A DNA stretch of 64,000 bases from Phycisphaerales bacterium (GCA_020850415.1 JADZER010000059.1:81283-145282), one strand, 5' to 3'. Numbered from the stretch's first letter, positions 27,332 to 36,773 are shown. Numbers and translations are program-made. Notes: generated by a model from the letters alone, not told the origin.

Positions 27332-29593
27332 ATGCAGAACCTCGACGCCATCCGATCGATCCTCGCCGACGCCGCCGCCACCCGCGGCCGCCTGCTCGAG
27401 CACGAGGTCTATCGCGTCCTCGAGCTCGCCACCGGGATCGCCCCGCCCCGCCACCGGTTCGTTCCAGCCGATGCACCGGTGACGCAGGATGTCCTCGCCC
27501 ACTTCCCCCCGGGCGGCGTGGTGCTCAAGATCGTGTCGCCCCAGGTCGTGCACAAGTCCGACGCAGGCGGCGTGCAGTTCTGCGACCGCGACGGCGCGGC
27601 GGCGGCCGTTGCGGACCTGATCGCCACCCAGCGCGCCAGCGCCGTGGAGGTGTACGGCACGCTGATCGTGGAGCGGGTCTCCACCGCCCCGGGCTTCGGC
27701 GCCGAGCTCTTCGTCGGCATCCGCGAGACCCGGGAGTTCGGGCCGGTCATCGCCGCGGGGCTCGGCGGCACGGACATGGAGTATCTCGCCGGCTCGATGC
27801 GCCGCGGCCGCGCGGTTGCCAGGGCGGTCGTTGGCGACACCACCGCGGAGGAGTTCCTCGGGCTCTTCCGGCGGACGGCGGCGTACGACTGCCTGACCGG
27901 CGTCGCCCGCGGGCACGCGCGGCGCATCGGGGACGGGCCGCTGCTCGCGTGCTTCGACGGCCTGCTCGCGCTGGCGCGCTCGTGCTGCGCCGCGGACGCC
28001 CGGCCCCGGATCACCGAGCTGGAGATCAACCCGTTCGTGGCCCGGGAGGGCGTGCTCGTCCCGCTGGACGGGCGGGCCAGGTTCGACGCAGCGCCGGCCG
28101 CCCCGGCGCGTGCGCCAAGGCCCACACCGAACATCCAGCGGCTCCTCGAGCCCCGGACCATCGCCGTCGTCGGCGTCTCCGCCAAGGCCCAGAACTTCGG
28201 CCGCATCATCCTCAAGAACATCCTCGCGTGCGGGTTCCCCCCCGCCGATCTCCGGATCATCAAGCCCGACAGCGAGCAGATCGACGGCGTCCGCTGCGTC
28301 CGCGCCGTGGCGGATCTCGACCGCCCCGCCGACCTGCTCGTCGTGGCCGCGGGCGCCGACCAGCTCCCGTCGCTGGTGGAGCAATCGGTCGCGTCCGGCC
28401 TCGTCCGCTCGCTGATCGTCATCCCCGGCGGGGCGGGAGAGACCGAGGACAGCGCCGGCATCTTGCGGAGCGTGCAGGACGCCCTCGCCCGCTCGCGCTC
28501 TCGGGCCGACGGCGGGCCCGTACTCATCGGCCCCAACTGCCTGGGCGTCCAGTCCCGCCCCGGCCGATACGACACCTTCTTCATCCCCGACGCCAAGCTC
28601 GACAAGCGGCTCGAGAAGCCCGGCCGCCCGGCGGCCATCGTGAGCCAGAGCGGCGCGTTCATCGTCAGCCGCCTGAGCAACTTCGAAACGCTCGACCCCC
28701 GCTTCACCGTTTCCATCGGCAACCAAGCCGACCTGACCATCGGCGACATGCTCGGCGCGGTCGCCTCGCGCGAGGACATCCAGACCGTCGGCGTCTATGT
28801 CGAGGGCTTCGCCGACCTGGACGGTCTGGCAACCCTCCACGCCATCCGTTCCGCCGCCCGCGCCGGCAAGACGATCGTGTTCTACAAGGCCGGTCGCACC
28901 GAGCAGGGCCGCTCCGCCGCCGCGGGGCACACCGCCTCCGTCGCCGGGGACTACGACATCTGCCGCGACGGGGCCGAGGCGGCGGGGGCGCTGGTCGCCG
29001 AGTCGTTCGGCGAGTTCGAGCGGCTGCTGGAGCTGGCGGTGGGCCTGCAGGCCAAGCCCGGCACGGGGACCCGCGTGGGCGCGATCTCCAATGCGGGCTT
29101 CGAGACCGTCGGCATGGCGGACAACCTGCGGAGCGAGGGGTTTGCGCTGCAGCTGGCGGACCTTGCCGGGCCGACGCGGGACGCCATCGGCGCTGCGCTC
29201 GAGGCGAACCGGCTCTCGAGCCTGGTCAACATCCGCAACCCGCTCGACCTGACCCCGATGGCCGGCGAGCCCGCCTACGAGGCCTGCGCCCGCGCGATGC
29301 TCGCCGACCCAGGCGTCGACGCCCTCGTGGTTTCGGCGGTGCCCCTCACCCCGGCGATGTCGACCACCCCGGAAGAACTCGACGGCCGGGTCTCACTGGC
29401 GACGCTCCTGCCGGCACTCGCGGCAGAAACCACCAAGCCCATCATCGCGGTCGTCGACGCCGGCGCACTCTACCATCCGCTGGCCCACCGGCTCCGGGAT
29501 CGCGGCATCCCGGTCTTCCACAAGGCCGACGAGGCGCTGCGGACGCTGGGCATCTACCTCGGCCGCCGCGACGCCCCCGCGCGGTCACGGTGA
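27332..29593 (+). CDS. ADP-forming acyl-CoA (acetyl-CoA) synthetase, single chain
   Basis: This 753-residue protein would interconvert an acyl-CoA, ADP and phosphate with the free acid, CoA and ATP. Residues ~1-240 are an ATP-grasp domain (VVLKIVSPQVVHKSDAGGV). Residues ~268-370 are a CoA-binding Rossmann domain (RTIAVVGVSAKAQNFGRI). Ligase domains follow, with IGPNCLGVQ and the phosphohistidine site AAAGHTASVAGD near residue 532. The ATP-grasp (beta) part precedes the alpha part, the reverse of the common alpha-beta fusion. TACAAT at 27314-27319, 12 bases before the ATG, and the lack of a Shine-Dalgarno suggest a very short leader. It overlaps the convergent GH16 gene by nine bases. Confidence 0.85.
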   Translation: MQNLDAIRSILADAAATRGRLLEHEVYRVLELATGIAPPRHRFVPADAPVTQDVLAHFPPGGVVLKIVSPQVVHKSDAGGVQFCDRDGAAAAVADLIATQRASAVEVYGTLIVERVSTAPGFGAELFVGIRETREFGPVIAAGLGGTDMEYLAGSMRRGRAVARAVVGDTTAEEFLGLFRRTAAYDCLTGVARGHARRIGDGPLLACFDGLLALARSCCAADARPRITELEINPFVAREGVLVPLDGRARFDAAPAAPARAPRPTPNIQRLLEPRTIAVVGVSAKAQNFGRIILKNILACGFPPADLRIIKPDSEQIDGVRCVRAVADLDRPADLLVVAAGADQLPSLVEQSVASGLVRSLIVIPGGAGETEDSAGILRSVQDALARSRSRADGGPVLIGPNCLGVQSRPGRYDTFFIPDAKLDKRLEKPGRPAAIVSQSGAFIVSRLSNFETLDPRFTVSIGNQADLTIGDMLGAVASREDIQTVGVYVEGFADLDGLATLHAIRSAARAGKTIVFYKAGRTEQGRSAAAGHTASVAGDYDICRDGAEAAGALVAESFGEFERLLELAVGLQAKPGTGTRVGAISNAGFETVGMADNLRSEGFALQLADLAGPTRDAIGAALEANRLSSLVNIRNPLDLTPMAGEPAYEACARAMLADPGVDALVVSAVPLTPAMSTTPEELDGRVSLATLLPALAAETTKPIIAVVDAGALYHPLAHRLRDRGIPVFHKADEALRTLGIYLGRRDAPARSR

Positions 29594-31003
29594 GCCATCT
29601 CCCGCGCCGTCCAGCAGGCGCCCGTACACCTCGAACTCCCAGATCGAGATCCCCCAAGGTGTCGCCCGGTTCTCCGCCGTGGCGCGCAGGTACCGAACCG
29701 GCTCGGCGGGCCCCGCGACGACATCGGGCGCGGCATCGGCCTTCGAGGCCCTGTGGATGGTCCGCCAGACCCGGCCGTCGGACGACGCGCCGAGCTCCCA
29801 GTCCCCGGGGCGGGCGTTTTCCCAGACGACCCGCACGGTCTGCACCCGCGCGAGGGCGCCCAGATCGATCGTCAGCGTCTGCGGGTCCCCGCCCGCCGAC
29901 GCCCAGCGGGTGCCGGGGAGCCCGTCGACCGCGAACTCCGGCCCGACCCACTCGGACTCCGCCGAACTCGCCACCGCGCCGGCGGGCCGCAGACGCGGAT
30001 GGAGCGCCGGGTCGGGCTCGAACCTCGCCGCGAGCGTCCGGGACCCATCCATGACGAGCCTCACCGACGGCCCCGCCCCGGGTCCCTCCTCCAGTCCCGC
30101 CCCAAGCCCCTCCCAGCCGGCAAACCGGTACCCGAACGCGGGCTCGGCGGTCGCGGTCACCGCCTCGCCGGGCTCAAACACATGCCGGGCGGGATCGAGC
30201 AGAATCCGCCCGTGCGGGCTGCGGGTCTGGAGCAGCGACACCTTGCCGCCCGCCCGCTCGTACACGCGCACATAGTCGATCTGGTGCGTCTGGGGGAAGA
30301 CCGTCGTGTCGTCCGGGTTGCCGGGCCACTGCCCGCCCACCGCCGTGTTGAGAATCAGGTAGAACGGGATCTGGGGGACCTCCCCCATGCTCGTGAACGC
30401 GAGCTTGTCGTCGATGAACCAGTCGAGGCGATCCGGCGACCACTCCAGCGCGAAGGTGTGGAAGCCCGCGGAGAAGTCGTCCGCCTTGAGGTGCGTTCCG
30501 CGGCTGGCGTTGTCCGGCCAGGTGCCCCAATGCTGGGTGCAGTGGACGGTGTCCGGTTCGTGACCGAGCAATTCCATGATGTCGAGCTCGGGGGGCCAGG
30601 CGGGGTGGTCCTCGGGGAGCATCCAGTGCGCGGGCCACAGGCCCCGCCCCTTGGGCAGACGGGCCCGCACCTCAAAGCGACCGAAGACCTGGGCAAAGCG
30701 GTCCTGGGTGTCGACGAGGCCGGAGGTATACGCACGCCCGCCGTGATCGCGCTCGCGGCTCCTCAGCACCAGGCAGCCGTCCTCGATGTAGACCTCGTCC
30801 TCGGTGTAGAACTGAAGCTCCTGGTTCTTGACGAGCGCCGCGTACTCGACGCGCCACTTGCCGGCGTCGAGCGTCGGACCGTCGAACTCATCGTGCCAGA
30901 CCAGCCGCCAGCCGGGGCGATCGTGCACCGCCGCCGGCTGCCCGGGGCACCCCGGAGCGATCGCGCCCGCCGCCGCCACCGCGGCCCACACCCGCGGGGT
31001 CAT
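29585..31003 (-). CDS. GH16 beta-glucanase (laminarinase-like) with C-terminal discoidin/CBM32-like domain
   Basis: This 472-residue secreted protein has a short signal ending near GAIAPGCPG, possibly a lipobox. The GH16 catalytic domain covers ~25-265: WRLVWHDEFDGPTLDAGKW, YTSGLVDTQ, WPAHWMLPED, and the active-site motif ELDIMELLG at ~137-145 with both catalytic Glu. A Gly-rich linker domain follows, then a discoidin-like carbohydrate-binding domain (~335-465: AVDGLPGTRWAS, TLTIDLGALARVQTVRVVW). It should cut beta-1,3- or mixed-linkage glucans. Its ATG overlaps the GH1 stop (ATGA), so both form one operon. Confidence 0.9.
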   Translation of the reverse strand: MTPRVWAAVAAAGAIAPGCPGQPAAVHDRPGWRLVWHDEFDGPTLDAGKWRVEYAALVKNQELQFYTEDEVYIEDGCLVLRSRERDHGGRAYTSGLVDTQDRFAQVFGRFEVRARLPKGRGLWPAHWMLPEDHPAWPPELDIMELLGHEPDTVHCTQHWGTWPDNASRGTHLKADDFSAGFHTFALEWSPDRLDWFIDDKLAFTSMGEVPQIPFYLILNTAVGGQWPGNPDDTTVFPQTHQIDYVRVYERAGGKVSLLQTRSPHGRILLDPARHVFEPGEAVTATAEPAFGYRFAGWEGLGAGLEEGPGAGPSVRLVMDGSRTLAARFEPDPALHPRLRPAGAVASSAESEWVGPEFAVDGLPGTRWASAGGDPQTLTIDLGALARVQTVRVVWENARPGDWELGASSDGRVWRTIHRASKADAAPDVVAGPAEPVRYLRATAENRATPWGISIWEFEVYGRLLDGAGDGSP

Positions 31004-32421
31004 GAGCCACCCCCACGCGCCTGGTCGGCGCCCGCGGCGTTCGCCGGAACAGCCTCCCCGCCGAGCGGTCCCAGGCTGCGCCCGTTCGTGCGTATGACCT
31101 CCGCGTACCACGCCGCCGATTCCTTCGGGATGCGCTGCTGGGTCTCGAAGTTGACATAGATGAGCCCGAACCGCTGGTCGTACCCCTCGGCCCACTCGAA
31201 GTTGTCCAGGAGCGACCAGTGGAAGTAGCCCTCGACCGGCACGCCGTCGCGGATGGCCCGGCGGAGCTGCCCCAGGTGCCGCGCGGTGTAGTCGATGCGC
31301 TGCGGGTCGTGGACCCTGCCGTCGAGGTGTACCCAGTCGAGGTTCGCCAGGCCGTTCTCGGTGATGACGATCGGCAGCTTGTACCGCTCATGGAAGAACC
31401 GCGGGCCCCAGTAGAGCGCCTCGGGCGTGATGCTCCAGCCGAACGCGGTGCGGGCGCGCCCGGTCTCCTGGCGGACCGGCACGGCCTCGCCTCCCTCGCC
31501 GAGCGAGACCCGGCCGCCCTGGTAGATGTTCAGGCCCAGGAAGTCGACGGGCTGACGCATCGCCTCCAGGTCGCGCTCCCAGCCGGCCGGCAGGTGCTCG
31601 GCGACAAGACCCAGCACCTCGTCGGGGTAGCGCCCGAGCAGCACCGGGTCATTGAACCATGTGTTGTTCCAGGCCCCCGGCTGCTCGATGGCGAAAGTCT
31701 TGGCACGGGCCGCCTCCACCTCGGCCGGGCTGTCGCCCACGGGCGAATTGACCAGGCCGACGGGCGCCCAGCCGATCCGTGCCCTGGTCCGGGCGCGCTC
31801 CCGGATGCAGCGGACCGCCAGCCCGTGGGCGAGCAGCGTGTTGTGCACGATCCGCGTGATGTCCCCGATCGGCAGGCGCAGCCCGGGGGCGTTCTCCCCG
31901 GTGGTGTGGCCGTGGTTGATGAACACCTGCGGCTCGTTGATCGTGATCCAATCGCGTACGCGGTCGGAGAGCCGATCGACCACCGCGCCGGCGTACGCTT
32001 CGAACCAGGACGCGCTCGAGGGGTTGAGCCACCCGCCGCGCCGGTACAGGGCGAGCGGGTAGTCCCAGTGGAAGATCGTGACATAGGGCGTGATGCCCGC
32101 GCCCAGCAGCTCGTCCACGAGCCGGTCGTAGAAGGCCAGGCCCGCCTCGCTCACGGCGCCGTCGCCCCCGGGCATGACCCTGGGCCAGCTGACGCTCAAG
32201 CGGTACGCGCCCAGGCCGATCTGCTTCATGAGCGCGACATCGCCCCGGTAGCGAGCGACATGGTCGCAGGCAATGTCGCCCGTATCGCCGTGCTTGATCT
32301 TGCCGGGCGTGCGGCAGAACGCGTCCCAGACCGACGGCCCGCGCCCGTGCTCATCGACGGCGCCCTCGATCTGGTACGAAGAGGTGCCCGCGCCCCAAAC
32401 GAATCCTGTCGGGAAGCTCAC
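31000..32421 (-). CDS. GH1 beta-glucosidase
   Basis: This 473-residue protein has no signal peptide, so it is probably cytoplasmic. It starts FPTGFVWGAGTSSYQIEGA. Motifs include YRLSVSWPRVMP, the acid/base Glu in ITINEPQVF (near residue 160), the nucleophile Glu in IVITENGLAN (near residue 352) and GYFHWSLLDNFEWAEGYD. It would split oligosaccharides released by the adjacent GH16 enzyme to glucose. GTG is the start, with AAGGA eight bases upstream. The pair makes a small beta-glucan-use operon without visible transporter or regulator genes. Confidence 0.95.
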   Translation of the reverse strand: MSFPTGFVWGAGTSSYQIEGAVDEHGRGPSVWDAFCRTPGKIKHGDTGDIACDHVARYRGDVALMKQIGLGAYRLSVSWPRVMPGGDGAVSEAGLAFYDRLVDELLGAGITPYVTIFHWDYPLALYRRGGWLNPSSASWFEAYAGAVVDRLSDRVRDWITINEPQVFINHGHTTGENAPGLRLPIGDITRIVHNTLLAHGLAVRCIRERARTRARIGWAPVGLVNSPVGDSPAEVEAARAKTFAIEQPGAWNNTWFNDPVLLGRYPDEVLGLVAEHLPAGWERDLEAMRQPVDFLGLNIYQGGRVSLGEGGEAVPVRQETGRARTAFGWSITPEALYWGPRFFHERYKLPIVITENGLANLDWVHLDGRVHDPQRIDYTARHLGQLRRAIRDGVPVEGYFHWSLLDNFEWAEGYDQRFGLIYVNFETQQRIPKESAAWYAEVIRTNGRSLGPLGGEAVPANAAGADQARGGGS

Positions 32422-32726
32422 AACACGGTCCTTTCCCGAGGCCGCTCGATCAACCCCGGGCGGTCTTCCATGCCCGGGGCTCGGATCGTCGTCTCAGCCC
32501 CGGAGGATAAGCCGCGGACCGAGGCGCTTCCGTCGCCAGGCGCCGCGGGTGTCCGGGCCGCAGGCGAACCAGCCCTATGGGCCCGACGCGCTCCGCCCGG
32601 GCCGATCCCGCGGCGTAGGCCGCCAGGAACCCGGCCAGATCGTCGCGATCGGCAAGCCCGTCGCCCGTGAATCCACAAACACACCGCCCGAGCAAGGGGC
32701 CAGCATCCGCCGCAGTGCAATGCCTC
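32422..32726. other. Gap upstream of the GH1-GH16 operon
   Basis: This 305-bp region must hold the promoter of the glycosidase operon, but no convincing -35/-10 pair was found. Part of it reads as a relic of a dockerin domain (see 32600-32672). Confidence 0.4.
32600..32672 (-). pseudogene. Relic of a dockerin-like C-terminus
   Basis: One minus frame reads FTGDGLADRDDLAGFLAAYA. This is the calcium-loop and helix pattern typical of planctomycete dockerin or EF-hand tails. It has no long upstream frame and no matching protein body. It is either decayed or a chance resemblance. Confidence 0.3.
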
Positions 32727-34061
32727 TCAGGCCCTGACGAGCCTCGCGAGCACCCGCGCCAGGCGCCTGCAGAACTCGTCGCAGACCGCCTCGTCGTGCG
32801 CCAGGGAAAGATACAGCTTCGTGCCCATCGGGTTGAGGAACACCCCTTCCTCGACGAGCGCGAGCATCATCGCTCGCCCCTTCTCCCGGTCCGCGCTCAG
32901 CATCGACCGCGTATCCACGATCGACTCGGTGCTGAACACGATCTGCGCGAGCGGGCCGTCGCCGATGACCTGCCCCGGGTGACCGCTGTGCACCAGCTCC
33001 CGGCGCAGCCCTTCCCGGAAATACTCACCCAGCGCAAAGAGCCGCTCATAGGTGCCCGGCCGCCGGTACACCCCCAGCGCCGCCAGCGCCGCCGCGCAGC
33101 TCACCGGGTTGCCCCCAAGCGTCGACGCGGTCCACACATACCCCCGCTGTCCCAGCCGGTCCTCGCGGACAAGCTCCATGATGTCCGCCCGCCCGCCGTA
33201 CGCGCCGATGGGCATCCCCCCGCCGAGCGCCTTGCCGTAGGCCACAAGGTCGGGCACCACCCCGTACCGCTCCTGCGCCCCGCCGTACGCCAGCCGGAAC
33301 CCCGTCACCACCTCGTCGAAGATCAGCAGGATGTTCCGGCTCAGCGTCAGTTCGCGGAGCCCCTCCAGGAACCCCCGCACCGGCGGCAGGCACCGGTGGA
33401 ACGGCTCCACGATGATCGCGGCCACGCGGTCCCCGTGCTCTCGCACGATGGCCTGTGTCGCCTCAAGGTTGTTGAACGGCGCCACGAGCACATCCGCGTG
33501 CGGCACGCCGGCGCTCGTGGGCTCCGGCTTCGGGAACGGCGTCCTTCCCGTCGGAAACACGCTGATCGTGCCCTCGTCGTTCGCCCCGTGGTAGCCGCCC
33601 TCGAACTTCAGGATCGCCGGACGCTCCAGATACGCCCGCGCCAGCCGCATGCAGTACATCGTCGCCTCGGTCCCCGACGCGCAGAACCTGACCAGCTGAC
33701 ACGCGGGGCTCAGCCTCACCAGCTCCTCGGCCAGCGGCACCGACGCCGTGTTCGTGTGCGCAAAGTTCGAACCCTGCACCGCGCGCTCCACCACCGCGTG
33801 CACCACCTCCGACCGCGCGTGACCCACCAGCGCCGAGCCCCAGCCCATCGAGAAGTCGATGAACTCACGCCCCGCCGCGTCCCACACCAGGCAGCCACGC
33901 CCCCGATCGAGCACCATGCTGTGCGATTTCGGAAGGTTGAACTCGCCGTTGCAGCCGACTGGCATCACCCGCCACGCCCGGTCCACCATCGACGGGTCCA
34001 CACGCACCGCACGGTTCGGCTTCATCGCGGCGGCCTTGTCGTTCCTTTGCAAGCTTGACAT
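32727..34061 (-). CDS. Class III PLP-dependent aminotransferase, glutamate-semialdehyde aminomutase-like
   Basis: This 444-residue protein shows the class III pattern: VMPVGCNGEFNLPKSHSMVL, FCASGTEATMYCMRLARAYL (phosphate-binding), KFEGGYHGANDEG, LLIFDEVVTGFRL (ring-binding Asp) and the PLP lysine in VAYGKALGGGMPIGAYGG near residue 274. Overall it resembles HemL-type aminomutases and their unassigned relatives more than omega-transaminases. The substrate is uncertain. Because it is divergent from the PbfA-like gene (124-base gap), an amino-phosphonate or amino-sugar substrate is possible but unproven. True hemL may lie elsewhere. Confidence 0.8.
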   Translation of the reverse strand: MSSLQRNDKAAAMKPNRAVRVDPSMVDRAWRVMPVGCNGEFNLPKSHSMVLDRGRGCLVWDAAGREFIDFSMGWGSALVGHARSEVVHAVVERAVQGSNFAHTNTASVPLAEELVRLSPACQLVRFCASGTEATMYCMRLARAYLERPAILKFEGGYHGANDEGTISVFPTGRTPFPKPEPTSAGVPHADVLVAPFNNLEATQAIVREHGDRVAAIIVEPFHRCLPPVRGFLEGLRELTLSRNILLIFDEVVTGFRLAYGGAQERYGVVPDLVAYGKALGGGMPIGAYGGRADIMELVREDRLGQRGYVWTASTLGGNPVSCAAALAALGVYRRPGTYERLFALGEYFREGLRRELVHSGHPGQVIGDGPLAQIVFSTESIVDTRSMLSADREKGRAMMLALVEEGVFLNPMGTKLYLSLAHDEAVCDEFCRRLARVLARLVRA

Positions 34062-34185
34062 TGTCCCAATCTAAGCCGCTGGATGCCCATAGCAGGCAAT
34101 GCGACGAGCGCCTTCACACAATCTTCGCCGCTCGATAACACTGACGCCCGCAACCCCAGCCCCCGCCCCCGCGATACGCTCCCCC

Positions 34186-35520
34186 ATGGACCGAACCGAG
34201 GGCGATGTCAACCGATCCCCGGCCCGGGACGCCTGGCAAGCCGAACACCTCGACGCCGGCACCCGACACCTGCTCGCGGCCGACGAGCGGGCGTTCCTCC
34301 GCCAGAGCCTCTCCACCCCCTGCCTCAACGCCCTGCGCCGCGCCGACGGCCCCTGGATCGAGGACACCCAGGGACGCCGGTACCTCGACTTCCACGGCAA
34401 CTCCGCCCACCAGATCGGCTACGGGCACCCCAAGGTCATCGAGGCCGTCGAACGCCAGCTGCGGGCCCTGCCCTTCTGCCCACGCCGATACGCCAACCGC
34501 CCCGCCCTCGAGCTCGCCGAGCGACTGGCAGCACTCGCCCCGGGCAACCTCTCCAAGTGCCTCTTCGCCCCCGGCGGCACGCTCGCCATCGGCATCGCCC
34601 TCAAGCTCGCCAGGGCCGCCACCGGGCGACACAAGACCATCGCCTTCCGGGGCTCCTTCCACGGCGCCTCGCTCGACGCGGCCTCCGTCGGGGGCGAGGA
34701 CCTCTTCCACGCCAGGATGGGCCCGCTCATGCCCGGGGCGCTCCATGTCCAACCCCCGGCGGCGCCCGCCTGCTCGCACGGCTGCCCCGGCGGCCGGGCC
34801 TGCGACGGCGCCTGCGCCGCCGAGATCGAGGAACTGCTGGCACGCGAGGGCGACATCGCCGCCGTCATCGCCGAGCCGGTCCGGGCGACGACCGTCGCCA
34901 TCCCCCCGGCCGAGTACTGGCGGCGGGTGCGGGCCGCGTGCGACCGCCACGGCACGCTCCTGATCTTCGACGAGATCCCCACCGGGCTCGGACGCACCGG
35001 GCGCATGTTCGCCTGCGAGCACTTCGGCGTCGTGCCGGACATCCTGGTCCTGGGCAAGGGGCTCGGGGGCGGGGTCATGCCCATGGCGGCCGTGGTCGCC
35101 AGACCCGAGCTCGATATCGCCCCGGAGCTGGCCCTGGGCCACTACACGCACGAGAAATCCCCGCTCGGCGCCGCCGCGGCACTCGCCACCCTCGATGTCA
35201 TCGAGGAGGAACGCCTCGTCGAACGATCCCACACGCTCGGGGAGCACGCCCTGGCCCGCCTGCGCGAGCTGCTCACCGGCCGGCCCGGCATCGCCGAGTG
35301 CAGGGGCCTGGGGCTCATGCTCGGGGTCGAGCACGCCGCCGCCGGCCCCGACTCGGCCGAGGCGGCCGCCGAGCGGACGATGTACCGCTGCCTCTCCGCG
35401 GGCCTGAGCTACAAGGTGGGCGGCGGGCGCGTGGCGACGCTGTTCCCGCCGCTGACAATCGCAGACGCCGAGCTCGGAACGGCGATGAGCGTGTTCGCCG
35501 ACGCGAGCACGCGGGACTAA
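34186..35520 (+). CDS. pbfA: Probable (R)-1-hydroxy-2-aminoethylphosphonate ammonia-lyase (PbfA-like)
   Basis: This 444-residue class III PLP enzyme has an ammonia-lyase-like signature rather than a transaminase one: QSLSTPCLNALRRADGPW, YLDFHGNSAHQIGYGHP, FAPGGTLAIGIALKLAR, FRGSFHGASLDAASVGGEDL, LLIFDEIPTGLGRTGRM and LGKGLGGGVMPMAAVV (PLP Lys near residue 289). PbfA turns hydroxy-aminoethylphosphonate into phosphonoacetaldehyde and ammonia, feeding phnY and phnA. The phn operon 4 kb away supports this call. The start at 34186 fits the family N-terminus. TACGCT ends 5 bases before the ATG with no Shine-Dalgarno, so the mRNA may be leaderless. Confidence 0.75.
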   Translation: MDRTEGDVNRSPARDAWQAEHLDAGTRHLLAADERAFLRQSLSTPCLNALRRADGPWIEDTQGRRYLDFHGNSAHQIGYGHPKVIEAVERQLRALPFCPRRYANRPALELAERLAALAPGNLSKCLFAPGGTLAIGIALKLARAATGRHKTIAFRGSFHGASLDAASVGGEDLFHARMGPLMPGALHVQPPAAPACSHGCPGGRACDGACAAEIEELLAREGDIAAVIAEPVRATTVAIPPAEYWRRVRAACDRHGTLLIFDEIPTGLGRTGRMFACEHFGVVPDILVLGKGLGGGVMPMAAVVARPELDIAPELALGHYTHEKSPLGAAAALATLDVIEEERLVERSHTLGEHALARLRELLTGRPGIAECRGLGLMLGVEHAAAGPDSAEAAAERTMYRCLSAGLSYKVGGGRVATLFPPLTIADAELGTAMSVFADASTRD

Positions 35521-35843
35521 CGGTCGCCCTGGGGTGGGACCGCGGCGGCCGTGACCTTCTCGGGATCGACGCCGCGGGACTTCAACAACGCATCCAACGC
35601 GGCGAGCCCTTCCTCGTTCTTGAGCCGGAACTCCGTCTTCGGGTTGGTCGGGGGGGTCTCGGCAAGCAGGGTCGCGAGCGTGATCCTGCGGTGGATCAGC
35701 TCTTCTGTCGGCATCTCGTCGAAGATCGACCTCATCTGGCCGTCCGACACCCGACCCGCGAACATCGCTCGGTAGAGCATGAGACCGCCGAATCCCACCG
35801 CCACAACGGCGCCGCCCACAATGATGGCATCGCGTTTGGTCAT
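35517..35843 (-). CDS. Small membrane-anchored protein of unknown function
   Basis: This is a 108-residue protein. One N-terminal helix (IIVGGAVVAVGFGGLMLYRAM) follows the basic start TKRDA. A soluble ~80-residue domain follows (MRSIFDEMPTEELIHRRITL, NEEGLAALDALLKSRGVD). No family is recognised. GTG at 35846 or ATG at 35843 can start it, with GAGGGAG just upstream. It overlaps the convergent PbfA-like gene by 4 bases and lies 14 bases after the pseudopilin gene on the same strand, so both may be cotranscribed. Confidence 0.6.
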   Translation of the reverse strand: MTKRDAIIVGGAVVAVGFGGLMLYRAMFAGRVSDGQMRSIFDEMPTEELIHRRITLATLLAETPPTNPKTEFRLKNEEGLAALDALLKSRGVDPEKVTAAAVPPQGDR

Positions 35844-35860
35844 CACTCCCTCACAATGGC

Positions 35861-36721
35861 TCAGTAGCCCTGCTTGTCATCCTGGAAGCCGGTGTAGTAG
35901 TACCGCAGTGTGGGATTGCCCTCGTCCGTGACCACTCCGCGGCTGAAACTGCCGATGTGGCCGTCGGCGAAGTACACCTGGCAGACATCGTTGTGACGGA
36001 AGTACTCGTTGCGCCAGACCGCCTTGAAGGCGCCGCCGTAGTCGTTGTCGTACTGATAGAGACGCGTGAGCGCGTCGCCGTTGTCGTCGATCTTGTGCTC
36101 CCAGCCGTCCTGGAACGCGATGACATCTGAGGGGAACGGCATCAACTCGGTCGGGCGGGGCACGGTGATCTTCTGCTGGAACTGCTGCCCGTTGCGCCCG
36201 GTGACAGTCTCGGTCTTCCGACCCCAGAACCCGGACTTCCAGCGTCCGGCATCGTCGCCCCCGGGGATCACGCCGTTGAGGCAGTAGGTCTGGTACTTCT
36301 GGGTCTCGTAGATGAAGTCATAGTCGTACGACAGATACGGGTACGGGTCCATCAGCTCGAAATTGGGGTCCTCCCAGATCTCGAAAGCATCGTTGATGTA
36401 GTCGTCATAGGCGACGCCCCAGTACGCGTACTTGTCCGTCGCGGGGAACCGGATGCCGTTGAGGTCCAGCCGCGCGCCGTAGTTGCCCGCCGAGTTGCGG
36501 TGCAGCCACCCGTCGTTATCGTTTCGGAACATCTGCGTCGCCTGGTCGATGGACCGCATATTGACGCCGCAGAGCAGCGTCCTGGCCGCCTCGCGGGCCT
36601 TGCCCAAGCTCGGCAGCAGGATGCCGATCAGCAGGGCGATGATGGCGATGACGACAAGCAGCTCGATCAAGGTGAACGCTGCGCCGCGGCTGCGAGCCTT
36701 GGCCTGGGTTGTGCCGTGCAT
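35861..36721 (-). CDS. Prepilin-like protein with planctomycete H-x9-DG-type end
   Basis: This 286-residue protein carries a class III signal: basic [24 protein letters not shown], with the cleavage Ala-Phe junction and Glu+5. [17 protein letters not shown] follows, then a large soluble domain rich in Tyr, Asp and Trp, and [20 protein letters not shown] near the end. Planctomycetes encode many such pseudopilin-like proteins of unknown role. It would be processed by prepilin peptidase and inserted in the inner membrane or assembled by a type II/IV machinery encoded elsewhere. AAGGAA precedes the ATG. Confidence 0.85.
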   Translation of the reverse strand: MHGTTQAKARSRGAAFTLIELLVVIAIIALLIGILLPSLGKAREAARTLLCGVNMRSIDQATQMFRNDNDGWLHRNSAGNYGARLDLNGIRFPATDKYAYWGVAYDDYINDAFEIWEDPNFELMDPYPYLSYDYDFIYETQKYQTYCLNGVIPGGDDAGRWKSGFWGRKTETVTGRNGQQFQQKITVPRPTELMPFPSDVIAFQDGWEHKIDDNGDALTRLYQYDNDYGGAFKAVWRNEYFRHNDVCQVYFADGHIGSFSRGVVTDEGNPTLRYYYTGFQDDKQGY

Positions 36722-36773
36722 GTGTATTCCTTCCTGGAAATCCCCACAAGCGGGGGTCGACGACCGTCAAGTC

